From the NCBI GenBank assembly GCA_017629985.1, contig JAGBWD010000025.1, positions 1-64,000 on the forward strand: a stretch of 64,000 bases of DNA, read 5' to 3'. Positions within the stretch are counted from its first letter, which is position 1, and each line of letters begins with the position of its first letter. This DNA is from Alistipes sp. GTDB lineage: Bacteria; Bacteroidota; Bacteroidia; Bacteroidales; Rikenellaceae. Position numbers and translations under genes: made by a program. The notes under the pieces were generated by a model, which did not search any database, was not told the origin of the DNA, and worked only from the letters and a program-made list of their open reading frames with translations. Positions 1 to 6,678 of this stretch are shown one piece after another.

Positions 1-83
1 GTTAGTCGTGAGTGGTCATTGTATGATAACTCTCGAACCTCTCGGAGTTTTGCAATTTCGTGTTCTCTGTTGTAGAATTTCAT
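1..83 (-). CDS. AAA-type ATPase, 5' end only (partial)
   Basis: Only the first 27 codons are inside the window; the gene runs off the left edge. The start is the ATG at 81-83 on the minus strand, and the peptide begins MKFYNREHEIAKLREVRELS. This opening (FYNRExEIxxL) is characteristic of a family of AAA+/STAND-like ATPases (ATPase_2/DUF234 type) that are abundant and multi-copy in Bacteroidota accessory regions; their biological role is poorly known. The P-loop, which normally follows shortly after this segment, is not visible here. A good promoter (128-159) and a tandem repeat (101-127) lie just upstream. Assignment rests on the N-terminal pattern only. Confidence 0.6.
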   Translation of the reverse strand, partial: MKFYNREHEIAKLREVRELSYNDHSRL

Positions 84-100
84 ATCGCCTTGTTTAACTA

Positions 101-127
101 TTACCGCCGTAAATTTTACCGCCGTAA
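101..127. repeat. Two 12-bp direct repeats in the ATPase leader
   Basis: TTACCGCCGTAA occurs at 101-112 and again at 116-127, an exact 12-bp repeat with a 15-bp period. Read on the minus strand, the copies fall between the predicted transcription start and the ATG of the partial ATPase gene, so they would be in its 5' leader. They may be a binding site for a regulator or for the encoded protein. Confidence 0.75.
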
Positions 128-159
128 CAAAAGTAGTAATAATCTATCGAATATGCAAA
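128..159 (-). promoter_or_regulatory. Promoter of the partial ATPase gene
   Basis: On the minus strand a -33 box TTTG (156-159) is followed after 20 bp by a -7 box TACTTTTG (128-135), matching the Bacteroidota consensus TTTG-N19-20-TAnnTTTG. Transcription would start near 121-125. Confidence 0.6.
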
Positions 160-200
160 TAATCGACCACTAAAATCTAATCCCCATCCCTTTCACACAT

Positions 201-314
201 TATATTTGGGGTGTTGGTATGGGGATAATTATAAGAATATCAACATCTTTCAGCATATAACCGCCCTGCGAAGTAAAGTATGGCGATTGCGTTCAGTTCC
301 CGCCACCTCCACTT
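201..314 (+). ncRNA. Possible small RNA or remnant of a tRNA/tmRNA 3' end
   Basis: This stretch has no reading frame I can support. A -7-like box TATATTTG sits at 201-208 and an intrinsic terminator at 315-348, so a transcript of about 135 nt is possible. Its 3' part (292-311) reads TTCAGTTCCCGCCACCTCCA, which resembles the T-loop, T-stem and acceptor 3' strand of a tRNA or tmRNA. GGGGTG at 208-213 can pair with CACCTC at 304-309. The 5' half of the T-stem (287-291) does not pair well with CCCGC (299-303), so this is not an intact tRNA. It could be a small RNA or an attachment-site scar left by an element integrated at a tRNA or tmRNA end. No clear -33 box was found. Confidence 0.3.
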
Positions 315-348
315 AACGACTCGGCATTATAGCTGGGTCGTTTTTTTT
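315..348 (+). terminator. Strong intrinsic terminator
   Basis: AACGACTCGGC (315-325) and GCTGGGTCGTT (332-342) form an 11-bp stem, including two G-T wobbles, around a 6-nt loop, followed by a run of eight T ending at 348. It terminates plus-strand transcription, although no plus-strand protein gene precedes it. Confidence 0.8.
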
Positions 349-388
349 GTTATATTGTTGTAAGCATCTGAAACATAGATGTTTCTAT

Positions 389-441
389 AGTTATTTGTGA
401 TTTGTTAATATGAGTATACTCAATAACAATCACAAATAACT
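389..441. terminator. Long inverted repeat after the response regulator gene
   Basis: AGTTATTTGTGATTTGTT (389-406) and AACAATCACAAATAACT (425-441) are complementary apart from one bulged base, and the loop contains the palindrome GAGTATACTC. It lies just past the stop codon of the minus-strand response regulator. It has no T-run on that strand, so it may end transcription or protect the 3' end. Confidence 0.5.
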
Positions 442-465
442 TTGCTGTCGCATTAACCAATTTCA

Positions 466-1146
466 CTACTTGATGATTAGCTTATAGCCAACGCCTCGTA
501 TTGAGCAGATATCTATAGCTTTATCTTTTGATAGATAGGTGCGTAGCTTCGAGATAAATACATTCATCGAGCGTAGGTTATAGTAGCTATCATCGCCCCA
601 TATCTCCATAAGTAGTTGGTGTGAGCTTACTACCTTATCGCGATTTTGGGCTAATATGGTAAGTATTGCTGCTTCGCGTGTCGAGAGATGGCGTACATAA
701 TCTTCGATGGCGAGAGTCTGCTTCTTACTATTGAATGTATAGCGACCTATGTAGTAGCTATCACACTCGTTGTTATCGCCAAGGCGTGCTATAAGTGCTT
801 CGACACGAGCCATAAGTTCGCTGATGGCAAATGGCTTTCGAAGGTAGTCGTGACCTCCAGAGCGGAAACCCTCGACAACATCTTCAGCATCGCTACGTGC
901 CGAAAGGAAGAGATATTGTGTGTCACCACCATCCTTGCGCATCGTGCGCACCATCTCAAAACCATCCATCTTCGGAAGCATAATATCAGCAATAACCAGA
1001 TGAGGTAGTGTGTCACGAAACATCTTCAACCCCTCCTCTCCGTCACATGCACAGATTACGATATATCCTGCACTCTCTAAAGTATCGGCGACTATACGCC
1101 GTAGAATAGCATCATCTTCAATGATTAATATTTGTCGCTTTGCCAT
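466..1146 (-). CDS. OmpR-family response regulator
   Basis: A 226-residue regulator with an N-terminal receiver domain and a C-terminal winged-helix DNA-binding domain. The acidic pocket is E10-D11-D12, the phospho-acceptor is D54 (in ADIMLPKMDG), the switch residue is S82 and the conserved lysine is K104 (LRKPF). The output domain (about 130-226) carries the family signature LSTREAAILTIL and the recognition/wing segment ending RGVGYKL. The gene overlaps the 3' end of the histidine kinase by 29 bp, so the two are co-transcribed and probably translationally coupled. The pattern is like Bacteroides RprXY. Its target may be the phased repeat at 2397-2436 in front of the divergent TonB-domain gene; that link is inference. 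Confidence 0.93.
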   Translation of the reverse strand: MAKRQILIIEDDAILRRIVADTLESAGYIVICACDGEEGLKMFRDTLPHLVIADIMLPKMDGFEMVRTMRKDGGDTQYLFLSARSDAEDVVEGFRSGGHDYLRKPFAISELMARVEALIARLGDNNECDSYYIGRYTFNSKKQTLAIEDYVRHLSTREAAILTILAQNRDKVVSSHQLLMEIWGDDSYYNLRSMNVFISKLRTYLSKDKAIDICSIRGVGYKLIIK

Positions 1147-2347
1147 AAGTGGGAAGTGTTATTTCGAATGTAGAGCCTTGGCCAACGGTTGATTTCAAGG
1201 ATATCTTTCCGCCATGCTGCTCTACGATACTCTTAACATAATAGAGACCTAGTCCATAGCCCTTGGTGTCGTGACGGTTTCCTTGTGATATGCGGTAAAA
1301 CTTCTCAAAGATTCTCTTTCGTTCACAATTTGGTATGCCCACACCATTGTCGCTAATTGAGATGGTTGTTGTAGATCTCTTGCTCGATAGTTTAATAGTT
1401 ATGATTGGCGTATTGGGACAGTACTTTATGGCGTTGTCGGCTAAAGCACTTATCGCAGAGGTTAGGTAAAGGCGGTCTGCAACAATCACTTCAGATTGTG
1501 GGATATCTATGACCCAATTAACCTCACGTTCGGAATATTTTAAGTTAAGCGTAGTATATACCTCATTTACAATATCGCTAATCGTACATTGTTCCAATTT
1601 TAGCTTGCGCTCCTCAAATCCCTCTGTTGATGTGCGGAGAATCTCATTGACCATATATTCTAGTCGCTTTAGTGATGCGAGTGACATGTCGAGATACTCG
1701 TTGCGCATCGCCTCATTATCAGCAATGACGTGTGAGGTGCGCAGGGCATCTGTAGCGACATAGGCGGCAGCAATAGGGGTTTTTAACTCGTGGGTAATAT
1801 TGTGAGTTAGGTCGCGGCGTATCTGCTCGAGGCTCTTGGCGCGAAATAGGGTGTTGAGAAGATAAGCAAATGATAGTGTAAGTATTATTATGGAGAGGAG
1901 TTGTAGTATTAGCATCCACCGCATACTCGCCATAATTATCGAGTGAGGGTCATCGACTGTAAGACGTAGAGTAAGAGGTGTAAAGCTCTTGTCGAAGGTT
2001 GTAACCCTCTTGGATAATCTCTCGCCACCAATGCTCCATATTGCTGTAGGGGTGCCGTTGCTGTTAGTGAGAACCTCCACCATAAACTCACCATCGATAC
2101 CCGATGTGCGTAGCTCCTCTTGTAGTATGGTTTGTAGACGTGCAATATTGGGTAGGGTATAGTTGCCGTTTGTCTGTCGCAATATATACTTCCATGATGA
2201 CTCATCAAGGATGCTCTCCAGCTGTTTGCGAAGTGCATCGTGCATATTGCGGTAAGTATCTACAGCCCAGAATATTTCCGCTGTTGCGAGAAACACCAAT
2301 GAGAATATGCTACATAAAATAACTATGGTAAAACGGCTCTTTTTCAT
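1118..2347 (-). CDS. Membrane-bound sensor histidine kinase
   Basis: A 409-residue kinase. Transmembrane segments at about 7-28 and 142-166 enclose a periplasmic sensor region of about 115 residues with no recognisable domain. The dimerisation/phosphotransfer motif THELKTP carries the phospho-histidine H186. The ATPase domain has the N-box (ADNAIKYC), G1 (DNGVGIP) and G2 (GYGLGLYYV) motifs. I placed the start at the ATG at 2347 (MKKSRF) rather than an upstream in-frame codon at 2404, because it opens directly into the first membrane helix and lies 4 nt after a -7 box. It precedes its response regulator in a two-gene operon. The stimulus is unknown; an envelope or nutrient signal is a guess. 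Confidence 0.92.
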   Translation of the reverse strand: MKKSRFTIVILCSIFSLVFLATAEIFWAVDTYRNMHDALRKQLESILDESSWKYILRQTNGNYTLPNIARLQTILQEELRTSGIDGEFMVEVLTNSNGTPTAIWSIGGERLSKRVTTFDKSFTPLTLRLTVDDPHSIIMASMRWMLILQLLSIIILTLSFAYLLNTLFRAKSLEQIRRDLTHNITHELKTPIAAAYVATDALRTSHVIADNEAMRNEYLDMSLASLKRLEYMVNEILRTSTEGFEERKLKLEQCTISDIVNEVYTTLNLKYSEREVNWVIDIPQSEVIVADRLYLTSAISALADNAIKYCPNTPIITIKLSSKRSTTTISISDNGVGIPNCERKRIFEKFYRISQGNRHDTKGYGLGLYYVKSIVEQHGGKISLKSTVGQGSTFEITLPTYGKATNINH

Positions 2348-2351
2348 AATG

Positions 2352-2359
2352 CAAAGATA
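2352..2359 (-). promoter_or_regulatory. -7 box of the kinase/regulator operon
   Basis: TATCTTTG on the minus strand ends only 4 nt before the ATG of the kinase gene, so the transcript would be leaderless or nearly so. The -33 position has only a weak CTTT match. Confidence 0.5.
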
Positions 2360-2396
2360 GGCAAAATATAGTATGATAAAAGTTGTGTTATAAAAG

Positions 2397-2436
2397 TTTA
2401 ACATTATTTAACATTAGCCTTAACACTCTTTAACAT
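2397..2436. promoter_or_regulatory. Four phased TTAACA repeats, candidate response-regulator operator
   Basis: TTAACA occurs at 2398-2403, 2408-2413, 2420-2425 and 2430-2435, with spacings of 10, 12 and 10 bp, so each copy faces roughly the same side of the helix. Three of the four copies extend to TTTAACAT. The array ends 6 bp before the -33 box of the TonB-domain gene and lies upstream of the divergent kinase operon. OmpR-family regulators bind direct repeats of this spacing. Confidence 0.6.
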
Positions 2437-2442
2437 AAAATG

Positions 2443-2474
2443 TTTGGCAGTATAGACATCCCATATTACCTTTG
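2443..2474 (+). promoter_or_regulatory. Promoter of the TonB-domain gene
   Basis: TTTG (2443-2446), a 20-bp spacer and TACCTTTG (2467-2474) match the Bacteroidota -33/-7 consensus exactly. The start site would be near 2480, giving a leader of about 50 nt. The TTAACA array sits immediately upstream. Confidence 0.75.
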
Positions 2475-2529
2475 CACTAACAAAAAGCAGCTGCACTATT
2501 TTATACAAACAAACTAAATCGAAAAAGCT

Positions 2530-3210
2530 ATGAAACGACTATTATTTATCTCTATATTTGCCATTATGGCAATGTGTGCTACAGCATCGGCACAAGAGCC
2601 TGTGTATTGTATTGATGGTGTGCTGTGTACACTCGATATTGTGAAACAGCGAGCTAATGAGATTGAGAGTATCATGGTTGTCAATGATCGTGAGACATTG
2701 AGCAATTATGAGAAGTTGTGGAAGATGAATGATAATGCTCTAACAAGCGTAATTTGTATCACAACAAAAGCCAATGAAGTGCAAGAGGAGGAGTGGTTGG
2801 TTGTGGATGAGATGCCTAAATTTATGGGTGGAGACCTTAATACATTCCGTATGTGGGTTATGCAGAATGTGCGCTACCCCGAGGAGGCTGTGTCAAAACG
2901 CTTGGAGGGTCATGTGATTGTAAGCTTCTGTGTTGGTAAGGATGGCTATATCGATGAGAATAAGATTTTAGTATTAAGCTCGCCAGATAAGTTGCTCTCT
3001 GATGAGGTGGAGCGTGTGTTGAAGTCATCGCCACAATGGACTCCTGGCAGGCAGAAGGGGGAGCTTGCAATAGTAAAGTTTACCCTCCCTGTAAATTTTA
3101 AAGTTGTAAATAGTACTAATATGACTTATGATGATGATAATATGACTTCTGATGATGACCAATCAGTCAATGGAGTCGAGAGAATCGAGGTTGTAAGTTT
3201 TGGTAAGTAA
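2530..3210 (+). CDS. Exported protein with plug-like segment and TonB C-terminal domain
   Basis: A 226-residue protein with a signal peptide ending at about residue 22 (ATASAQ). The C-terminal half (about 100-195) has the TonB C-terminal fold: MQNVRYPEEAVSKRLEGHV, a GKDGYI turn, SSPQWTPGRQKG and a final strand LPVNFKV. Between the signal and this domain, residues about 25-80 (PVYCIDGVL ... IESIMVVND ... VICITTK) resemble the short plug-like element of TonB receptors. No inner-membrane anchor is present, so it is probably not a classical energy-transducing TonB; a periplasmic partner role is possible. The C-terminal tail is acidic and Asp-rich. It stands alone between its own promoter and a terminator, divergent from a two-component system that may control it. 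Confidence 0.7.
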   Translation: MKRLLFISIFAIMAMCATASAQEPVYCIDGVLCTLDIVKQRANEIESIMVVNDRETLSNYEKLWKMNDNALTSVICITTKANEVQEEEWLVVDEMPKFMGGDLNTFRMWVMQNVRYPEEAVSKRLEGHVIVSFCVGKDGYIDENKILVLSSPDKLLSDEVERVLKSSPQWTPGRQKGELAIVKFTLPVNFKVVNSTNMTYDDDNMTSDDDQSVNGVERIEVVSFGK

Positions 3211-3234
3211 CCTTTCCCCTCTAATCATAAGCAA

Positions 3235-3262
3235 AATAGGCGACCCCGAAAAGTCGCCTATT
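3235..3262. terminator. Bidirectional terminator
   Basis: AATAGGCGAC (3235-3244) pairs with GTCGCCTATT (3253-3262) across an 8-nt loop, between two convergent genes. The T-runs are only moderate on either side. Confidence 0.75.
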
Positions 3263-3284
3263 ATTGTTGTCGCTAGGGTGATTA

Positions 3285-3752
3285 TTACTTGGTTACAGCA
3301 CCCTCAAACTTTACAGGATATGCACCACATAGGAAGGTGATATTCATCGCATCTGCATCCATGCTGCCGTTGAGATCGTTGATAGGGAATCTGTCAAATG
3401 GCTCTCCAGCAAGCGTAGGGATAATGGTGTCCGTAGAGCTAAATGTATATGTGCCATTGTTGTTGGTGTAGCCTATGCCTGCAACGTTCATGGTGATTGT
3501 CAAAGGCATATTTTCGGCAAACTTAACATTTATCATGTCGAGGTTTAGTGTTGTGTCACTATCAAAATTTGCTACAACCTCCACGCCCTCATGTATAAAA
3601 TCTGGGGTGCCCTCCATGGTGACGGTGATGGCGCCTACATATTTAGTTGGTTGGTTGGCTGTTTGTGTGTTGCTCGTCTCGCTCTCTTTCTCGCACGATG
3701 CGAACATTACAACTGAAAGCAATAGGCTAAATAGAATTGTTAGTCTTTTCAT
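3285..3752 (-). CDS. Small lipoprotein, calycin-like
   Basis: A 155-residue lipoprotein: the signal is cleaved before the cysteine in SVVMFASCEKE (C20). The rest is rich in beta-strand-forming residues and consists of short alternating strands, resembling the calycin-like (lipocalin-fold) small lipoproteins of Bacteroidales. It follows the TonB receptor gene by 25 bp on the same strand, so the two form an operon. It may act as a surface or periplasmic partner that binds the same ligand as the receptor. The ligand is not identifiable from sequence, and the calycin assignment is tentative. Confidence 0.6.
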   Translation of the reverse strand: MKRLTILFSLLLSVVMFASCEKESETSNTQTANQPTKYVGAITVTMEGTPDFIHEGVEVVANFDSDTTLNLDMINVKFAENMPLTITMNVAGIGYTNNNGTYTFSSTDTIIPTLAGEPFDRFPINDLNGSMDADAMNITFLCGAYPVKFEGAVTK

Positions 3753-3777
3753 AAAGTATTAATTTAATGTAGTTTAT

Positions 3778-6042
3778 TTATATATTCAGTGATAATCTTA
3801 CTCCTAATTGCGCAGGTAGTCCCTTCGAGAAAAACTCTTCACCTACCGACTTAAAGTAGAAGACATTATAGTCGCTATTTGTGATGTTTCTACCCCAGAA
3901 TGTTAGTGTGCATGAGTTCATGTGTAGCATTATCTGCGCACCAAGGAGCGTGTAGAACTCCTGGCGAAGGGTGTTTGTCTCATTCCAGTATATATCGCCA
4001 ATGCCACGATAGTCAGCAGCTATGGTAATCCTATTAAGGGCATTACTGTCGATATTAAAGGTGTAGCCGACCATCACCGCTGCGGTATTTTGTGGCGCGT
4101 AGGGTAGGTAGTTGCCCGCGTAGTCGGCAATACCATCGTTGTATTCGCGGAAGCGAGCATTGGTATATCCATAGTCGGCGCGGATGTTTAGCCCCTTATA
4201 GTTATATTCGGCAGATAGCTCTACGCCGAAGCTTCGGGCGCGTGCAGCGTTAGACATCATACGTCCCGTATTATTTCCCTCGGGGAGTACTGTTACCTGT
4301 TGGTCAAAGCACTCTATCCAGAATATTGAGGCGTCAAGAGTTAGGCCTGATGCAGGTGTTAGATGTGTGCCTACCTCGAAGTTCCAACTTGTTTCGGGCT
4401 TATAGCGCGTAGCAGATGCTGAATCGTAGGTGGTGGTGCCAACACCATCAAGCTTTACGCCTAGTGCGGCCATCATATCGTTCATCATCTTCACCTGAAG
4501 AATGTCGGAGAATATCTGTGTGTTAAAACCTCCGCTCTTATATCCACGAGTTGCTGTGGCGTATATATTACCTATAGGGGTGTTGTATTGTATGGCTATT
4601 TTGGGTAATATCTCAAAGAATAGCTGTTTTTCATTGCCCTTGAACACCGAGTGAACATCCTTGTAGTTATTGCTGTCGCTCTCTAGTTTTCCAAAACGTA
4701 CCGAGATGTCACCCCATGAGTTATAATCCATGGCAGTATATTCAAAGTCGGCACGAATACCTGCGGTAAGGCGCCAGTTACCTAGCTTTATATCTGATTG
4801 GTGATATAATGCAGCACCGTAGGTGGGGATGTTAAACTCGCTGTGTATCACAAAGCTATCGTTGGGAATGTTTATGCCCCATCCTGGAAATAGTTTGTTT
4901 ATATTTGTATTGGCATTGTGGAGGATGAGATCCTCGATACCTTGTCGCTTAAAGGTTACGGGGGATGACATATCGAGCCATTTACCAAAGAGAAAAGCTC
5001 CTGACAACCACTGCCAACGGTCATACTTGTTGGTGTTTCGTACCACAACCTCTTGGGTTAGTGTATGCTCACTTTGCATCTGCTGCATTGTGAACATAGA
5101 GCGTGGCGAGAAGTCCTGGTCGAGGGTCATGCAATCTCCGAGATATTGGTAGCTTGTGATGCTCGACACGCTAATCTTATGATTATGGTATCGTGCTACA
5201 AAGCCCTCATTGAGGGTAAGACGCTCATATCCCGATGGGTCGTTGTAGCAGACATTCTCGGTGGTCTTCTTTTCAGGAAGGTAGTGGTGATATGCGTAGC
5301 CACCCTCGTTGGTGTAACTTGCCGAGATGGAGTTGTCGAAATCCCACGCTCCGCGGTGTCCTAACATTCGTACTCGCACCGAGCCACTATTGCCGGCATC
5401 GCACATCTTGTCGGTGTAGTCGTTTACGAAGTGGCCGCCATTGTGGTTGAAGCCTGCCGTAACAGAGATTCCAAAATTATAGGAAGGGCGTACATAGTAT
5501 CCCAATGATGCACGAGCAGAGGTGAGTGTAGAATACTCTGCCATAGCTCGCCACCCTTGCCAAACCATTGGAGATAGGGTGGTTATGTTCATCACACCTC
5601 CCGAGGTATTACGGCCATAAAGGGTGCCTTGTGGGCCTCGCAGAAGCTCAACACGGCGAATATCGTAAAAGTCGAAATCAAAGGTGTTTTTATTCATCAA
5701 CGGCACATTATCAATAGTTATGCCTAATACAGGCTGGTCGATACGCGAGCCAAAGCCTCGGACATATATTGATGATGTTATGGATGAGCCGTAGTCGGGT
5801 TGATAGAAGTTTGGGGCTATTGCCGTAAGCTCCTTGATGGAAGATACACCACGCTCCTCGAGTTTGCGTAGCGTTAGCGCAGTGGTAGATATTGGCGTAG
5901 AGCGTTCAAAATCACCTTTTAATGATGCTGTAATCTCCACCTGCTCAATATCTCGATAGAGGATGCTGTCGATAAGTTGAGCAGTGGCCTGCGTAGCTGA
6001 AAGTGCTATATATATTAATAATGTACAGATAAACCTTTTCAC
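3778..6042 (-). CDS. TonB-dependent outer-membrane receptor, siderophore type
   Basis: A receptor of 754 residues. After a signal peptide (cleavage near ATQATAQ) the plug domain begins directly, without the carboxypeptidase-like domain typical of SusC proteins: VRGFGSRIDQPVLGITIDNV, then RRVELLRGPQGTLYGRNTSGG, a hallmark of iron/siderophore-type receptors. The beta-barrel fills the rest and ends in a short hydrophobic strand (LGVRLSLNI). No ATG suits the signal peptide. I chose GTG at 6042 (then KRFICTLL); a longer frame from TTG at 6078 would overlap the -7 box. A co-transcribed small lipoprotein follows. The substrate is unknown; iron chelates, haem or cobalamin-like ligands are possible. 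Confidence 0.88.
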   Translation of the reverse strand: MKRFICTLLIYIALSATQATAQLIDSILYRDIEQVEITASLKGDFERSTPISTTALTLRKLEERGVSSIKELTAIAPNFYQPDYGSSITSSIYVRGFGSRIDQPVLGITIDNVPLMNKNTFDFDFYDIRRVELLRGPQGTLYGRNTSGGVMNITTLSPMVWQGWRAMAEYSTLTSARASLGYYVRPSYNFGISVTAGFNHNGGHFVNDYTDKMCDAGNSGSVRVRMLGHRGAWDFDNSISASYTNEGGYAYHHYLPEKKTTENVCYNDPSGYERLTLNEGFVARYHNHKISVSSITSYQYLGDCMTLDQDFSPRSMFTMQQMQSEHTLTQEVVVRNTNKYDRWQWLSGAFLFGKWLDMSSPVTFKRQGIEDLILHNANTNINKLFPGWGINIPNDSFVIHSEFNIPTYGAALYHQSDIKLGNWRLTAGIRADFEYTAMDYNSWGDISVRFGKLESDSNNYKDVHSVFKGNEKQLFFEILPKIAIQYNTPIGNIYATATRGYKSGGFNTQIFSDILQVKMMNDMMAALGVKLDGVGTTTYDSASATRYKPETSWNFEVGTHLTPASGLTLDASIFWIECFDQQVTVLPEGNNTGRMMSNAARARSFGVELSAEYNYKGLNIRADYGYTNARFREYNDGIADYAGNYLPYAPQNTAAVMVGYTFNIDSNALNRITIAADYRGIGDIYWNETNTLRQEFYTLLGAQIMLHMNSCTLTFWGRNITNSDYNVFYFKSVGEEFFSKGLPAQLGVRLSLNI

Positions 6043-6047
6043 AGCTG

Positions 6048-6055
6048 CAAAGATA
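6048..6055 (-). promoter_or_regulatory. -7 box of the TonB receptor operon
   Basis: TATCTTTG on the minus strand ends 5 nt before the chosen GTG start, so the mRNA would begin at or next to the start codon. A weak TTGC lies at the -33 position. Confidence 0.45.
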
Positions 6056-6152
6056 GGACATGATGTAAAAATCTGCAACTATCATTTATTGTAGTATTTT
6101 CAAACTTTTTTGTGGTTGTATACCTAAATATGATTATTCGGTGGGTAACAAA

Positions 6153-6186
6153 TTAGGCCTATACACCCCGAGGTGAATAGGCCTAA
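6153..6186 (-). terminator. Terminator after rpiB
   Basis: TTAGGCCTATACACC (6153-6167) pairs with GGTGAATAGGCCTAA (6172-6186), 14 of 15 positions, with a 4-nt loop. It follows the minus-strand rpiB gene. Confidence 0.75.
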
Positions 6187-6209
6187 TAGTTATAATATGT
6201 AGTGGTGGA

Positions 6210-6650
6210 CTACTTTGCCAAAGGCATCTTGTCCAAGCGGCGCTGGTGGCGGCCACCCTCAAACTCTGTCTCGAGCCAGATATCCAACATTGCAAGAGCC
6301 TCATCGTTGGTGATGAAACGTGCAGGCATACACAATACGTTAGAGTTGTTGTGCTGACGTGAGAGCTTTGCAATCTCTGGAATCCAGCACAATGCAGCGC
6401 GAACGCTCTGGTGCTTATTCAATGTCATAGAGATACCCTCGCCAGAGCCACAAAGACCCAAACCACGCTCCAACTCACCATTGTCGATAGCCTCACCAAG
6501 AGCATGAGCAAAATCTGGGTAGTCACATGACTCCTCCGAGTATGTGCCGAAGTCCTTCACCTCATAACCTTTAGTAGATAGGTAGCCTACCAAAAACTCC
6601 TTTAGGTCGTATGCTGCGTGGTCGCAAGCAATACCAATTTTCTTATCCAT
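6210..6650 (-). CDS. rpiB: Ribose-5-phosphate isomerase B
   Basis: A 146-residue RpiB/LacAB-family sugar-phosphate isomerase that interconverts ribose 5-phosphate and ribulose 5-phosphate in the cytosolic pentose phosphate pathway. Visible family features are the N-terminal GIACDHAAYDLK with the phosphate-binding D10-H11, the active-site loop LCGSGEGISM with catalytic C67, and H100 in the QHNNSNVL segment. Length and motif order fit full-length RpiB. The gene lies 28 bp downstream of typA on the same strand and is followed by a strong terminator, so it is probably the last gene of a typA-rpiB transcript. Confidence 0.95.
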   Translation of the reverse strand: MDKKIGIACDHAAYDLKEFLVGYLSTKGYEVKDFGTYSEESCDYPDFAHALGEAIDNGELERGLGLCGSGEGISMTLNKHQSVRAALCWIPEIAKLSRQHNNSNVLCMPARFITNDEALAMLDIWLETEFEGGRHQRRLDKMPLAK

Positions 6651-6678
6651 TTTAGTATGATTTATAGGGTTAATGTAT

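Noticed and set aside
285..313. An intact tRNA or tmRNA gene
   Set aside because: The acceptor/T-loop-like 3' end is present but the T-stem 5' half and the rest of a cloverleaf cannot be folded, so I list only a remnant or small RNA candidate.
2348..2404. N-terminal extension of the histidine kinase from an in-frame start at 2404
   Set aside because: The extension would read through the -7 box and adds sequence without a membrane or signal character; the ATG at 2347 opens directly into the first helix.
6043..6078. Longer start (TTG at 6078) for the TonB receptor
   Set aside because: It would place a polar stretch before the signal peptide and include the -7 box; GTG at 6042 gives a normal signal peptide.
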